Source of the DNA: Ailanthus altissimus | Taxonomy: Eukaryota; Streptophyta; Magnoliopsida; Sapindales; Simaroubaceae | Direction of reading: 5' to 3' | Length of the DNA: 64,000 nt | Assembly: GCA_946807835.1 (NCBI GenBank) | Contig: OX327690.1 | Span: 31,218,501 to 31,282,500 of the forward strand | Part shown: piece after piece, positions 36,298 to 49,216 of the stretch | How the letters are laid out: every line of letters starts with the position of its first letter | How positions within the stretch are numbered: the first letter of the stretch is position 1 | Position numbers and translations under genes: made by a program | Notes under the pieces: model-generated | What the model was told of the DNA's origin: nothing | The model's database searches: none | Seen by the model: the letters and a program-made list of their open reading frames with translations, nothing else

Positions 36298-39200
36298 ATG
36301 TCTGCAAATTACGATGCTTTTGTGTCTTGGGAAGAGCACATTATATGCCATGAGCGTGGTAGCCGTGTGGTTCACTTTTACTTGAAGGATACATTTGGGG
36401 ATTCAGTGCTTGCGGTTGTGGGCACCGAGAGGAGTATAAGGCACATGATATATGTCGTTCCAGATGAGTTCTTGGATTCTTATGGACCAGAAAGATTTAT
36501 CAATGTGACCACAAAATGGCGATCAAGGCGAGAAGTTGTTGACTGGCTGTCATCAATAGTCTCCAAGTATCGACCACCAGTTCATTTTTCAAGTATGTAA
36601 TGCATGCTTTTGCATGTTTTTATAATTATTTGTCTAGAATCATCTAAGAGGTTTGTGTTATGTGAAATTGTTAGAGTAAGAGTTCTTTGTTGTAACAGAA
36701 TTGAAACTTGCCTTGAAATTTCACATTTATTATCGCTTCTACATGGTAGAAGAGTGGCGCTTGAGCTGCTGGGTTTAGGATTGCGAGTTGCATGCAAGGC
36801 TGTGTATTACAAATGGGGAACAGCCTCAAAGTGGAATTTGAAAATTCATCTTCCTTTTTGGATTATATCACGGATAACTGCAAATCAATAGTTCCATTTC
36901 ATTGGATTAGGTCAAACATTCATGAACCAGAATATATTTTGAGCATTTGTCACTGTATTGAACGTTTCAAGTTTCCTATATGGAATCTCAGATTATTCAG
37001 GTTTAGTAGACTGTAGAATGAGTAATGTGGTTCTTAATGTATTTATTGAAAATTCCTATAAAAGGGAATTGTATTATTGAAACTTATCAGAACAGCAAAG
37101 GGTAATTGCTGCCTCTAAAGATTATTCTGAAATGCAAGAAGACCGATCATTGAGTTGTCACGAACAGGATATCAATTGCGTGCAAGATATGTATTATGAG
37201 TGGTTACAGCTCTAAGAATGGAAGTATAACAATTTTTTAATTTATTTGGATTAAATTAGTATGTCTTAACAACTTTTTCTAGTCATGGCTAATCGTCTGC
37301 TTTTTCTAGTATCAGGTATTTAAATTGAGTAAAGATTTATTTGGAAATGGTCACTTGAAGGTTGGCAGCATCTTGCATGCTATACTCATTTCTTGTGTCG
37401 CAATATTACCCCTTGCTAGTCATTATATGAAAAGAATGCCATTCTTTGACCCCCAAATTAAATGATAAATGTCTCCTGCTCTCTACTTTTGGTTTTTCCA
37501 TAACCTTGACAATCACTTGTCGTGGTTTAAATTTTCAATCTTTACATGATCTTCTTGCCATATTTTTCATGCAGACAGTTATATTCCTAACCTTAGATGG
37601 AAGGTTCAATGTATGAATTTTTAAGTAACCATTGCTATTCACTATCATAATTAATTTTATTAACTGAGAGTAATATTTTTCTTAACAGATTCTCAGGCCA
37701 CTGATTCGACACAAGATTTTGGACCTCTTCATATTCAGACGACTGGATTAATAACTCAACAAAACTATTTACCAGATCAATTGGTATCTATATTCTGTTG
37801 TTCTTATGTGTACTTTGTATGTCTTGAGTTATTTGGTCTTTATATATTTGAGATTTCATGCAACTACAGGTAATAAGGAAATTGAAAGTTCAAAATTCAG
37901 ACATTGAGTGGTCCGGTGTTGCTTGGAATTGTGCTAAACAACTCAAGCACTATCCATCCTTTTACAGGAATGGAACTACCATAGCTGTAAGAGTCAATGT
38001 TTTTATCATTATTTCTGTATTTCATGGAAGACTTTTCATTTAGTGCATCTAATTGCTTCCTTTTTTTTTTCATCCATCTGATGTCTAGGTTCATTCCTTT
38101 GTATCTATTATGGCTGAAGAAGAAACTGACTACCTTGGGTACATGGAAGATATGTATGAAGATAAGAAGGGACAGAAGAAGGTGAAAGTGCGGTGGTTTC
38201 ACCACAGCAAAGAAGTGGAGGGTGTGATTCCTGATCTGAATGCACATACTAGAGAAGTTTTCATTACAGCTCTTGTTCAAGTGATCAGTGCTGAGTGCGT
38301 TGATGGTCTGGCAACTGTCTTGACTCCAAGGCATTATGACAAATGTGCAGCTGTTCTTCCTCACTCATCTCCGTCCAGTATCCATATGTGCTTTAGGCAG
38401 ATAAAAAACAATAAGATCAAACCCTTCACTCTTACCAAATTGCGAGGTTACTTTAATCAAGCAATCTTCTCTTCTTTAGATTGCTCTACTGTCCCCAAGC
38501 AAAAGGTCAAGTGCCATAAGTTGAATGGGGAAGATGAGAAACAGTTGACCCTTGATGACCCTGCTAGGGTGAGTGCTAAGAGAAGTAGAACCTGGAAGGG
38601 GCGAGGACTTGAAGGTGGTTTTGATGCGAAGAGTTCATTACATGTGAACCAAGCAACCAATGGTGAACCCAAATACCCAAAACTAAAATTAAGGTTGTCA
38701 AAGAAAACAATGGACATAAAAGTGGTTTTACCGCAGTCAAAATGTCCTGTGTCTTTTAAAGTGGATGAGAAAATAGAGCTGCTATGTCAAGACAGTGGTA
38801 TTCGAGGCTGCTGGTTCAGGTGTAAGGTCTTGCAAACATCTCCCAAGCTTCTAAAGGTTAAATATGATGATGTGGAGGATGCTGATGGTTCAGGAAATCT
38901 ACAGGTATGCTAATGCTGCATGAGTTTTGATTTTAAAACTTTACAAGAATGAACTATAAACTTTCTAGTTGTACATCTTTGATGTATCACGGTATTTCTT
39001 TAACTGAATGTACATGGTCTGTTTGCAATTCGAAATGCATATCTGGGTGCATGATTTGGTTTCGGTAAGAGAGATTATAATTTTGTGCCTGGGCAACATC
39101 AGAGAGGTTGCCCGTTACACCATTTTTTGAGCAGTCTGCATACGTGCCTAGGTAGAATGTTTCCAACCTAAAGACTATTCTAAGGAAGGAATTAACTTTT

Positions 39201-40027
39201 ATGTCTGCATTATTGTGTAGGAATGGGTCCCTGCGTCTAGAGTGGCAGCTCCTGATAAACTGGGCATGAGATGCCGAGGTCGCCTCACTGTTCGGCCATG
39301 TCCTCCAGTAGATCCTAGAGGCTTTAATTGTGAGGTGGGAGCACCAGTTGATGCATGGTGGGGTGATGGATGGTGGGAAGGTGTTGTAATTAGTGTTGAC
39401 ATTTCTGGAAATGATGTCCTGCAAATTTACCTCCCTGGTATGGCCTGCAGCAATATCTGATGTATTGCATTGTCCTAAGCTTATTTGTCATCATGGTGAA
39501 TGATGTGTTTTTTTCTCTGATTTTTAGGTGAAGATAAGTTCCTGAGTGTGCAGAAACAGTATGTGAGGGCTTCAAAAGATTGGGTTGGCAACAAATGGGT
39601 TGATGTAATTGGAAATCCCAATATACTCTCTTATGTTTCTTCAAATGCCATATCTGGCTTGAAGCTTTTGGTCAGCCCTGGTATTGCAGAGGCATCAAGT
39701 TATGGTAATACTAAATTGCTGGAGCAGGAGATCCTCACAGCCTCCAGAATCGAAGCGGTTGAAGAAGATAAACAAGAATTAGCTGGTTTAGTAATGATAG
39801 ATGACCCAAAAACTGTAAAGGAAGGCAATATGAGAAAGCTGCCTTGTCACAATGATGATGAAGATGAAATTATTAAATGTGAAGTTGGAGATGACTATGA
39901 GGATGTTAATGACAACAATAACGACAGGGATGCTAACAACAAAAATGAGTTGGTTTTGGAGGATAATGTTGAATCTGCCAACAAGAAAAAACTTGAAGTG
40001 ATAGAAGCCCTTGAAGGAGTTGCTTAA
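36298..40027 (+). CDS. BAH and double Agenet domain protein
   Basis: Probable chromatin reader of the plant Agenet/BAH family (Arabidopsis At1g68580-like). Exons 36298-36592, 37689-37783, 37870-37986, 38089-38904, 39221-39437 and 39528-40027 join in phase to 679 residues. The N-terminal block with [20 protein letters not shown] and [16 protein letters not shown] is a conserved head of this subfamily. The BAH domain lies at about 140-300 ([32 protein letters not shown]). Two Agenet modules follow: about 386-455 ([33 protein letters not shown]) and about 475-545 ([18 protein letters not shown]). The tail is acidic and Asn/Asp-rich. Agenet domains are Tudor-like and bind histone tails; BAH domains bind nucleosomes (family knowledge). 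A leader intron at 36039-36240 is supported by GTAAGT and TTTTCAG, with a short upstream frame across it. Convergent with ADA2b. Confidence 0.93.
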
Positions 40028-40871
40028 GTTGTATAATAGTTGGTATAGCTGCAGTGGAGAAGCTTTGACCTGGACGGTAAATGATGGTTCCCTGCTTTCT
40101 GTATATAAAAGATAGAGAAGAGTTGGCATAGTGATATTTAGAGGAGGGTTCCCAAGTTTCTAACCTCAGGAAAGTTGGCAGATGTATAGCAATATAAGAA
40201 TTGGGATAAAAAAAATATAGATTGGGATTTAAAAAAATGCATCAGAAAGTATTAGAGTTAAGGCTTAATAGGACATGTATCAGGTCAGAAGTAGCTTACT
40301 TCACTCCTAGGAATGAGTTAAGGGGTGCTTATGTTCTGAATCCACCCAAAGTCGATATGTCAGTGACTACTTGTATTGTCCTTTGCTTCTTATAGGCATA
40401 TATATTTACATTATAGTTTCAGGTTTAACTGTAAAGGTTTGTTATAAAGTGCTGTTTTTGTTTGTTAGAGAAATCAAATAATGCGGTTCATTTATCCAGT
40501 GGTATCATCGTTATTGTTTGCATGAATGGCATTTTCGAAGGGGCGGATTAACAATTTCATTTAGTAATTAGTAATAACTCATTCAAGTGAATCATCAAAT
40601 TGTTTTTAACCAAATTGTAATGTGATGTTCATAATGCCATTAAAAACTGTTTTAAGCGTACTGAAATATGTGGTATTACTTTATGCAATTCACTGTAGAT
40701 TGACAGAAATCACAAATGATTAAATAAAAGTGGAATGGTGAAAGAAAAATAATTTTGTTTTTCATTTTCCATGTTACACTGAATTCAGCTCACAACGATT
40801 TACAATTTTCAACTAGTATGAGATGTCTTTTGCCAAAAAAACACACACACACACACTAGCACGAGATGTCA
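40028..40871. other. Convergent spacer between BAH-Agenet and ADA2b genes
   Basis: 845 bases between two stop codons. It should hold both 3' UTRs; a (CA)n run lies at about 40841-40856. No other feature seen. Confidence 0.6.
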
Positions 40872-43800
40872 TCATGGGGGAGCAAGCCCCTTTTTCACGA
40901 GCATATCGTAAACTCTATCAATTTTGCTTGGTTCAATCTTGAACAAGTGATGAGCATCAGCTTTCTTATTGACATTGCCGCTGAAGATCTCTCTTGACAT
41001 CACCTCTTGCATCCGAAGGTAGAGGGGAGGAGGTAACTTGATCTCGCAGCATAGGCGCTTCTCCTATCAACACATAAAAATAGGCAACTTCAGTAAACCC
41101 ATGTGACGCCAAGCTAGCTTAGAAGTAGCGTAACAAAATATAAAATGAAAGTAATATTCAGATATGACGGTAAGGCTACTCACAGCTTCAGACAATAATT
41201 GTGTTTCATTAAATCCCATTATATCCAAATCATTTACATGGCTTGAAGAAGCCTGCCCAGCAGGTCTCGAATTTGAATCTTTGACAACAGACTCCAAAGC
41301 CACGAACACATTTGCACCACTCTGACTGGTTGGACCAACCTGGGCACTTTCTTTTACTCCGCAAGAAGCTTCTTCAGCTTCCCTTTTTCTCTTTACTTCG
41401 ATGTATCTATCTGCCTCAGCTGATGTGCGGCAACCAGCAGCCTGTGCTTCCTGCATAATCAATTAGAATGTTGATTGCCTTGTACAGAAACATTTTGCTA
41501 TATCCTACAAAATAAATAGAGCAAGTGCCAGGCAAGAATTGTACTTTAAGTTCTTGAATTCTTTTCAGAGTTCGGTGCTCTGCAATAACAGTCTGAAGCA
41601 AATCCTCATGCTCTTCTTTGGAATGAAAGCGCATGAAGACATCGTAACGCCGACATAGTGCCTTCTCTTCAGGAGACAAGTCCTTCTCGAAAGGATTTGG
41701 ATACAGCAAATTTCTTTCTATTATGAAATCTTTTCTATGCTTCCTCTCATCAAGCCTGTTTCAATCATAGAGAATGCATGTGGATACAGATGACAGGGAG
41801 GAACGAGAGAGACTTTTAGAATACTAAACAACCTAAGTGGAAGGTCCAGCCATGAAAGAGAGCTCAAATTATTTACTGCATACCTCTTTGAATAGATGCG
41901 TAGCACCCGCAACTTAATCTCCCGCTCTTCCTCAGTGTCAGTATCTTTAAATTCCATCTCTGCAAGTAATTGCTCTGCATCGTTGTCATACTCAGGATCA
42001 AACTCTTTTCTTTTGGCATTATAACCACTCAATTCAACTAAGGATGGACCATCATTCCCTGAAGAGAGTGGTTTCTTCCCCTTAAAACTTCTCTCTGCAT
42101 GGGGATCTGTCACAAAATAAAGATATTAAAACTAGGTACTGCATTTATTACAGCCACATTAGATTCTGGCTCCCGCCAAATAATTACATGTGGTACACAA
42201 AGTAGAATAAGAAATCAACAACCAGTGAGTCAAGATTACATGAAAGGTCACCTGCATTTAAACCACGGCCAGAGGGTCCACTTTTATGCACATCTTCAAT
42301 TCTACCAACAATAAGAAAATTATAATAAGAATTTTTTCTGCCGGGATGCATGAGAAGGCATCAAATGCCGGGATGCATGAGAATGAATCAAATGAACTCA
42401 GATACACATAACTATAGGTGAGAATGATAGCCATACTTGACTCTTGAGGGAGAAAAGCAAGATTCTTCCTTCACAGTTAGCTCCCCAGGCATGACAGAAC
42501 CTGCAACAGCCGCTAGCAGTTGATGAAAACAAGTTTTATCAAAAAGAGGCATATAATGAAGAAAAATATAACTGTTAAAGTTAGTGTTATATTGGATTAC
42601 TTATTAAAATTATTGTTAAATTAGGATATTCCTATTGTGTTAGTTTTCTTCTTATAGTTGTATTTCTTATGTATTAAAGATTCCATAATGTTAGGGATTT
42701 TTCTTATGTATTAAATATTCCATATAGGTTAGGGATTTAATACTTATATATGTAATGTCACGAACCTTTTCGGAACCATGCAGCCTATTCGAGGAAATGC
42801 TTGAGAACACTTAGGGCGTGGCAATAGGCGCTACAATGTAATATTATTTAGAGTGTGAAATATAAAGAAGAGAAGATTCTAGTTTATCTAACAATAACAT
42901 TAAGCATGCAAAATGACCAGAAGCCATCTGTTCACTAACAAATAGTTTTCTCCCTAATTCAGTACTGACTCTTTTGGAATTAAGCAATAGCAGAAAATCA
43001 AGGCCATCCTAAGATCAGCACTGCCCATTAGCTTCTCTAAGATATTTTACATACCCTTAATGTTGTATGTCTACAGAACAATGAAGATAACTTATCAAGC
43101 AATCATAACAAAAAGAAATATGACCAAAAGGAAGAAGAACAATAGTGAACAATGTAAAAAACCTTTTTTGTCTTCTCCATGTCCTTTAGCCATAGCAAGA
43201 AGCTCCTTTCTATTTTTCCCAACAACATGAGACATGTCCTGAAAAAGAAAGAGTTTGACAAATTAATTATTTTACTAAATTCGCAACTAAAAAGAGAATT
43301 GACTTTGTTAAAAATCTTATACCGGGAGAGGAAAGAATGTGGAGTTCATATACACATTAGTATAGTGTTCAATACAATTTTCTTTGGTCTTTGTCCCCAC
43401 ATGCTCTGCAACCTCTGCCCAGTTTCCCAAGCCATACATTTCGATTCCCTAGAGTTGGAAATTTTCAGAAAAGGAAGATTCAATACACGTAGGTTCCTCT
43501 ACAAACTAAATATATTGCCTAAGAAGATAAAACTTGATACTTCCTCAGTTAAAAGAGAAAAGAAAACTGAAACACCTCTAGAAGCAATATCTCGTCATCT
43601 GCATTCCAGTCGGGGCATATTAGTGGGAAAGATAGATTGTCCTGTTAAATTGAGATATTTAAATGCATAAGCACAAAACATGGCAATCTATCACTGTCAG
43701 TAACATGTAAATGCAGAATCAAATCTGTAGCCATGAATGGACAACATGAAAAATAAGTAACTAAAAAATAAATAAAATATGAAATGATAAAGAAAACAAT

Positions 43801-45377
43801 CACTTGAATACTATTCTATCTTTCTATATCATGCAGCACAAAAGTCCAGGGCTTCCAACCATCAAGTATAGTACTCAAATATCATAAAAGTACTGAGATC
43901 AGAAAATTCCTTTCGAATTCATCAAACAAATCTTAAGCTTTCCAGTTTTTTAAGATCTGCAGTACAGGCACAAGTACAGTTATGGTACGAAATACAATAA
44001 GCACAGGCACTAAAATTACAGGCTCTGGGAAAACTATTCAAATCAACAAAGTATTAGTCTTACTGACCATAACCCTGTAAGGGTGATTGCTCTTGTGAGG
44101 TTGCACCTCAGCTCCAACAGAGAAGCACTCTATACACAGGTCAAAATCAGGACACATTGCACACTTGATACGGATCTTCCCAGTAATGTCTTTGTTGCAA
44201 TAATTGCAGTGGTATAAAGCCTTTTTCCCTTCACCTGGTCCTTGACCTGGTTTCAAATAATTTGAAAAGAAAGGGACAGGCAAAAGTCATAAGATGTTGC
44301 AGACAAACTTTAAGAAAAAGAAAAAAAATTCTCTATCCTGCTTATATTTAAGGGGTAAGAAACAGACGGCAGCACTTAAGCAACCACAGGTAGCACCAGT
44401 GATTTTGCATATTATAGATTGTTGATATAATCATATCAATACTGCAGATTCTGCCTAATTGAGGTTTGAAAACCTTTCAAAATAAGTTCAAAATTGATCT
44501 CAGAGAATGCATTAATATTGCTGGTTAGGGAGAACTTTAACTGGATTCAGTAATCCAATCCAGGATATTTCATTTCACAATGACATGATGGTAGAGTACC
44601 TGCAGCTACAGAATCTGAATTATCGCTGGAGACATTCTTCTTTCTCCTTGATCTGCTCAAACAAAAATGGGCATTCAGATTAAATTTCATAATCATGATA
44701 ATGAGGCCTCCCCCCCCTATAGTGGCTAAGAATGCCAAAGATATCTTAATGAGAAAAGTAATATGGAGCATCTACGTTTACAGATTAGGCAGAATTACGG
44801 CAATTGGTATGGAGTTTTGGTGAATATTATTCCATTGAAGACAAGAAGTTATCCCATTAGAACAAGTTCGAAGAGGAAACTCATGTTGAAATAAAAAGGC
44901 TTTCTTTAGAAAGAACCTAAATCCTTAATTTCATATTATCCCTAAATGCATAAGAAATACATTGCCTTTCTTTATACTTCACTGTTCCACAAACACTAGA
45001 ATAAAAAGGGTCACTCAAAGCTATTACAAGATAAGAATTTTTTAATACAAAAGATCCCATTAATGAAATTAACTAACGAAGGAGCCTATAGTAAATATAG
45101 GAAAAGAAAAAACATTTTACGCTCACAATATAGACTTCAGTAGAAGCACTTCTACTTCAATACATTCAGCTTTTAAAAACACATTATTCGAAGTTAATAA
45201 CTAACAAAAATGCAGCAATTCAGAACACAAAGAACCAACACAAAATGGGGAAACCGATTTAAAAGAAAAGAAAACAAAAGAGCGTAACTTTCAGCACAAC
45301 AATTCTATGAAAATGAGAACAAACCGTTGAGTGGGGTCCTCATCATTAGAGTGAAAGTTCCCACGAGAACGGCCCAT
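40872..45377 (-). CDS. ADA2B: Transcriptional adaptor ADA2b
   Basis: Subunit of the SAGA-type histone acetyltransferase module; it binds GCN5 and stimulates nucleosomal histone acetylation (family knowledge). Twelve coding exons: 45377-45325, 44652-44600, 44246-44068, 43641-43576, 43448-43323, 43238-43163, 42500-42437, 42301-42252, 42106-41884, 41755-41545, 41450-41184 and 41063-40872. They join in phase to 519 residues. A ZZ zinc finger is at about 47-92 (CNYCNKDITGKIRIKC, CPDFDLCIEC), a SANT/Myb domain at about 102-150 (WNADDEILLLEGIEMYGLGN), the ADA central region around 215-330 (EFDPEYDNDAEQLLAEMEF), and a SWIRM domain at about 430-519. The start MGRSRGNFH and the DPTQR motif match the plant ADA2b class. 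A leader intron ends just upstream of 45377. Intact gene. The intron 43162-42501 carries repeat sequence. Confidence 0.96.
42585..42842. repeat. Retroelement remnants in an ADA2b intron
   Basis: Two pieces. On the minus strand, about 42829-42760 reads CACGCCCTAAGTGTTCTCAAG and ends TTCGTGACA, resembling both ends of the Ty3/gypsy LTR at 61427-61897 with its middle missing. Next to it, 42590-42760 is AT-rich and contains a 37-bp tandem duplication (42664-42700 and 42701-42737). Neither disturbs the splice sites. Confidence 0.6.
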
Positions 45378-46577
45378 TTCCTTCTGAGCTTGAATGAGCT
45401 CACTAACACCTGTTGATATGAAAATATAGAATTTGTTGAAATGCAATGACAAGAACGAGCAAGCAATTGGAAATTTACAAAACCCAGGAAGGGACTTAAA
45501 AAAACCCTAAATTTCTCAGAGAAGGATGAAAATTAGTAGCTTATAAAATTGAGTAAATGGGTATTTATACTTTTGGATAAAAATTAATGGGCTAGCTTCA
45601 AAACCATAAATTTCTGAGAATTTTTGAACCTTTTTGAGGATTTGGATTGAGTTTTATTACAATATGAAGTAACTGAGAGCTTGTAGTGTGTGACTACTGT
45701 TTGGTCGTTGACATATGGAATGTCGAACTGTGAATAAGTTTCAGGTCAACTGGTTTGGATTCTCAGGCAATTGTAATACAGTTGAGGCATGAGGGCGAGT
45801 TTGTCTGGAAAGAAATTGATTGTGCCAGCCAAGGAAAGTTTCCATTTTTATCTATTTTGGGTCCACTTATGTAAGAAAAATAACAAAATCCTTTAATTTA
45901 ATTAAATCTTATTAGTGTTATGAAAATGTTTTTTTTATAAAAAAAGTAGTGTTATGAAAATAGTACGCAGCTGAACGATGAATATTTTCTCTCATAAAAA
46001 AAGAAAAAAAGAATGATGAATATTTAATATTATTTAATTTCTGTGAATAAACGAAAAAAGAGGTGTTCAAATTTCATTATCTTGAACCAAGCTTGGGCTA
46101 GGGGGTTAACCACCTTTGGGCTAATTTTAGGCCGAAGATGTAGATTAAGCCCAACAAATTTAGTTCTATTGCTCAAGCAATTCCATGAATTCAATCAAAA
46201 AGAATGATTTAGTTTTTTTAAGTGATGGTCAAACCAATCTCATTTGCTGAGACATCGGACAAGATTTATAGCAACCTCTGCTAGTAAGTTTCCCAACCAT
46301 TTTTCTTTTTTCTTTTGGTAATTTTTGGTGATTGAAATTGAGCTTGGATGTTGCTGTATAGGGATTCTTCCTAGATTTATGGAAATCATTGCGGATTTTT
46401 TTTTTACAGTGCATTTTGATCTATAAACATCAAACTATTTTTGTTCTTTGCCAAAGGCCATTTTGTGGGGTGGTTGTTTCATTGACTTTGGAAACGAACA
46501 TGTATTTGTGGAAACGAACATGTATTTGCTTTATGTGTTTGCATTGTTGGCTTGGGAAAATAAACTTATAGGAGTAA
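45378..46577. other. Divergent promoter region of ADA2b and the F-box gene
   Basis: 1.2 kb between two divergent start codons. Close to ADA2b is a GTGTTAG leader segment preceded by an acceptor-like ATCAACAG, suggesting a leader intron. Near the F-box gene, a perfect 18-bp unit beginning GAAACGAACATG is duplicated in tandem (46491-46528). No coding sequence recognised. Confidence 0.6.
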
Positions 46578-47864
46578 ATGAGGAACAGATCAGTGGCAGA
46601 GGCACAGCAGACCTCCCCAGATGTCCCAGAGAAGGGCCAAGTTTTGGAGGAGGATTGGTTGGGTCAACTCCCAGATCATATTCTTGTTGACATTATTTCT
46701 CGGTTGAATCTTAAGGATGCTGTGAGGACTAGTGTTCTTTCCACTAGATGGAAATATTTGTGGATTTTTACCACTTCTCTTAATTTTGATGCTTCATTTT
46801 TGCTATCAGAAGTTAGGGAAGATGCAACTGACGATGAAAGGTCCAAGTACATCAATTGGGTGAATAAAGTCTTAGAATTGCATAGAGGTTCAAGTATATA
46901 TGAGTTTATAATAAATTTTGATCTGAATGATTCTTATGAAAGCTACATTACTAAATGGATTTACACAGCGATTTCAAAGGGGGTTCAGAAGTTTGAGTTG
47001 GTCTTTTGCTATGGGAATCACGATATGTACTTTTTTCCAGAAAAGTTTTGTAATCGCCCTAGAAATCAGTGTGGTGTATCTGGACTTAAGTCACTAAGAT
47101 CTCTACGCTTGGATGGTGTGCATGTTACTGGAGAGATGCTAGAGTTCTTTATACACAATTGTCCACTAGATCAATTATGCGTGGGCCACTCTTTGGAGCT
47201 ACTTAGGTTACAAGTAGTTGGCTCATCAGTCCAACTGAAGCACCTAGATATTTGGGATTGCTACCTGTTGGAAGAACTTGAAATTTCTGCTCCAAGTCTC
47301 TTGTCTCTTAAATTTGAGGGAGATGGAATTGAGAAGTTGCATGTTGAGAATGTTCCCAATCTTGTTGATCTGTCCATTGATGGGGTTGATATGTCTAAAG
47401 CGGGAAGTAGTGTTGGTCCGTTTGTAAGCTACTTCCATCAACTGAAGAATCTTGTCTTGGGATATTACTTGGATGGTGTATACATTGATTTCTCACAACT
47501 TGAATTACCCAAACTAAGGCACTTGACACTCTGTGTCTGTCTATTGAAACATGAAATCCTACTTCACATGACTGGCATCGTAAAGGCATGCCCTTTACTG
47601 GAAAAGCTTACATTGACGTTATACGGTTCTTTTTTTCCAACTAGAAGAGAAATGAGTCAGATTCCTAAATATCCTCTTCAACACCTCAAGGTGGTGGAAT
47701 TGTGTTTGTTTGGTGGGAATGCCTGTCTTCTTGGACTTGCATCTTATTTTCTTGAAAATGCATCTATGCTTGAGAAAGTGATTGTTAGATCTCCCTCTGA
47801 AATTGACTGTCTCGAGATGCTAGGGTCTGAGTTACCTCAAGGTGTTCAACTTCTCGTCCTTTAA
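46578..47864 (+). CDS. F-box/LRR/FBD protein
   Basis: Member of the large plant F-box/FBD/LRR family. Such proteins are substrate receptors of SCF ubiquitin ligases through ASK/SKP1; the target here is unknown. A single uninterrupted exon encodes 428 residues, a usual length. The F-box lies at about 26-65 (DWLGQLPDHILVDIISRLNL, VLSTRWKYLW). Leucine-rich repeats run from about 170 to 330 (LKSLRSLRLDGVHVTGEML, LKHLDIWDCYLLEELEIS). An FBD-like end is seen near 365-415 (YPLQHLKVVELCLFGG, ASYFLENASMLEKVIV). An acceptor-like TTATAG lies just before the ATG, so a leader intron is possible. F-box genes of this type duplicate often, so orthology is uncertain, but the frame is intact. Confidence 0.92.
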   Translation: MRNRSVAEAQQTSPDVPEKGQVLEEDWLGQLPDHILVDIISRLNLKDAVRTSVLSTRWKYLWIFTTSLNFDASFLLSEVREDATDDERSKYINWVNKVLELHRGSSIYEFIINFDLNDSYESYITKWIYTAISKGVQKFELVFCYGNHDMYFFPEKFCNRPRNQCGVSGLKSLRSLRLDGVHVTGEMLEFFIHNCPLDQLCVGHSLELLRLQVVGSSVQLKHLDIWDCYLLEELEISAPSLLSLKFEGDGIEKLHVENVPNLVDLSIDGVDMSKAGSSVGPFVSYFHQLKNLVLGYYLDGVYIDFSQLELPKLRHLTLCVCLLKHEILLHMTGIVKACPLLEKLTLTLYGSFFPTRREMSQIPKYPLQHLKVVELCLFGGNACLLGLASYFLENASMLEKVIVRSPSEIDCLEMLGSELPQGVQLLVL

Positions 47865-48819
47865 CTTGTCTCCACTTTGCAGCACTGAAGAAAGTGCTCG
47901 ATGTTTGAGTTTGCTTTCCAAGTCTCATCCAACCTCATGAGGCACCAAAGGTCAAATGCAAGACAAGTAAATAAGCAAATCTTGTTTGCACATGGTTTTA
48001 TTTGCTCATTTTCTTTCTTTCTTTCAAACAATAATATGGTTGTTGGCTGCATGTAGGGAGGTGTTTTTAACCCTGGATTGATTTTGCAGGTGTACTGCCT
48101 CAATATCAACTTGGAGGGAAACATCTGCCTTAACATTCTAAGGAGAGATTAGAAACCTGTTCTCAACATAAACACTATCCTTTATGGAGTCTTTCATCTT
48201 TTCACCATATTTAATGTTTCTTTTTCAAGAATGTTCTTGCTGTGAAATTGTTCCATTTATAGTTAGCGCTTGCACTCCTGATTATCAGGATCCCCGCAAT
48301 CATGAACCTGCTGCGGTGTTAGAAGGGCAATTGCCGGTGGATATGTGGGCAAACTACATGCCTATGCTGCAAGATCTCTAATCTCACTACTTAATAGTCA
48401 TCACTAAGATGATCATGACCAAACCCATAACACAGAACTTTTAAGGAAACATAAGGAATATCAACATCTAATGGTAGCTTTTCAGTTGGTGGGTTATGTC
48501 ATGCGTTTCTTGGTCAAATTTATGTAAAACTATCAAGCCATCACATGAACCAAATATTTGGTATTGGCCTCCAACGGAGGTCATTTATTCCATAAAATGA
48601 TACTAGTGATTAATCAATATCATGGCATGTGCAAGATGTAACATTTTTTAGAATCTAATCTTTCTTAAACCTTTAAAGGATCTTTAGAATTAAAAGTATT
48701 TTAAAGATGTGATTAGGAGAGAATCTTGATCCAACATTTTATTTACTTGACCAGTCATAACCGGCCACTACTTCTGAATGTAAAGGGAATTTAGCTTCAA
48801 GTTGTAGCAACAGAAAATG
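47865..48819. other. Region after the F-box gene
   Basis: Probable 3' UTR of the F-box gene followed by unassigned sequence. A 65-residue open frame at 48184-48381 ends VDMWANYMPMLQDL; I do not recognise it and cannot support it as a gene. Confidence 0.45.
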
Positions 48820-49098
48820 TTACAACAGGAAACTTGCAATCTGAATTTTTATTGCAGTTGTTTTCTGGCCATGCAGTTTGGCCTTGGTCATGGAAATTCC
48901 ATTGCCTATGAGAGTGAAGTTTCTGAGATACTGAAAGGTGATCCAACTTTCTTTACTGACTAAATTTGATATGCCAGTGGGAGCCTGGACAAGCCCTTGA
49001 AGTTGAAAGGAAATTGGACCTTTGCATTGACCTTCAAATACCACCAAACTCGCTAAATATTTTCTTGGTGCAACCAAGACTGTGCTAGCTGTTGCCAT
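48820..49098 (-). pseudogene. Exopolygalacturonase fragment
   Basis: A 92-residue frame contains, in order, RKYLASLVVFEGQCKGPISF, QLQGLVQAPT and ESWITFQYLRNFTLIGNG. These match the N-terminal third of plant GH28 exopolygalacturonases (pectin-degrading wall enzymes; typical wording is CKGPI, LQAPTD, SWIIFEYIDNLTISGGG). The GH28 catalytic motifs (NTD, DD, GHG, RIK), all downstream in the family, are missing. There is no signal peptide, and the frame ends in unrelated residues. It is therefore a truncated gene relic of roughly 75 recognisable residues. No remaining exons were found in the flanks. Confidence 0.72.
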
Positions 49099-49216
49099 TG
49101 TTCCAATTACAAATATAAAAATAATTAATTACTATACATATACCCTAATTATAGCATTCACATTTAAATAGTTTTGTTCTAATGGGCAATTTAACTCATC
49201 ATATATTGAATATCTA

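Noticed and set aside
48184..48381. 65-residue open frame after the F-box gene
   Set aside because: No recognised motif, no splice context that links it to a gene; could not be supported.
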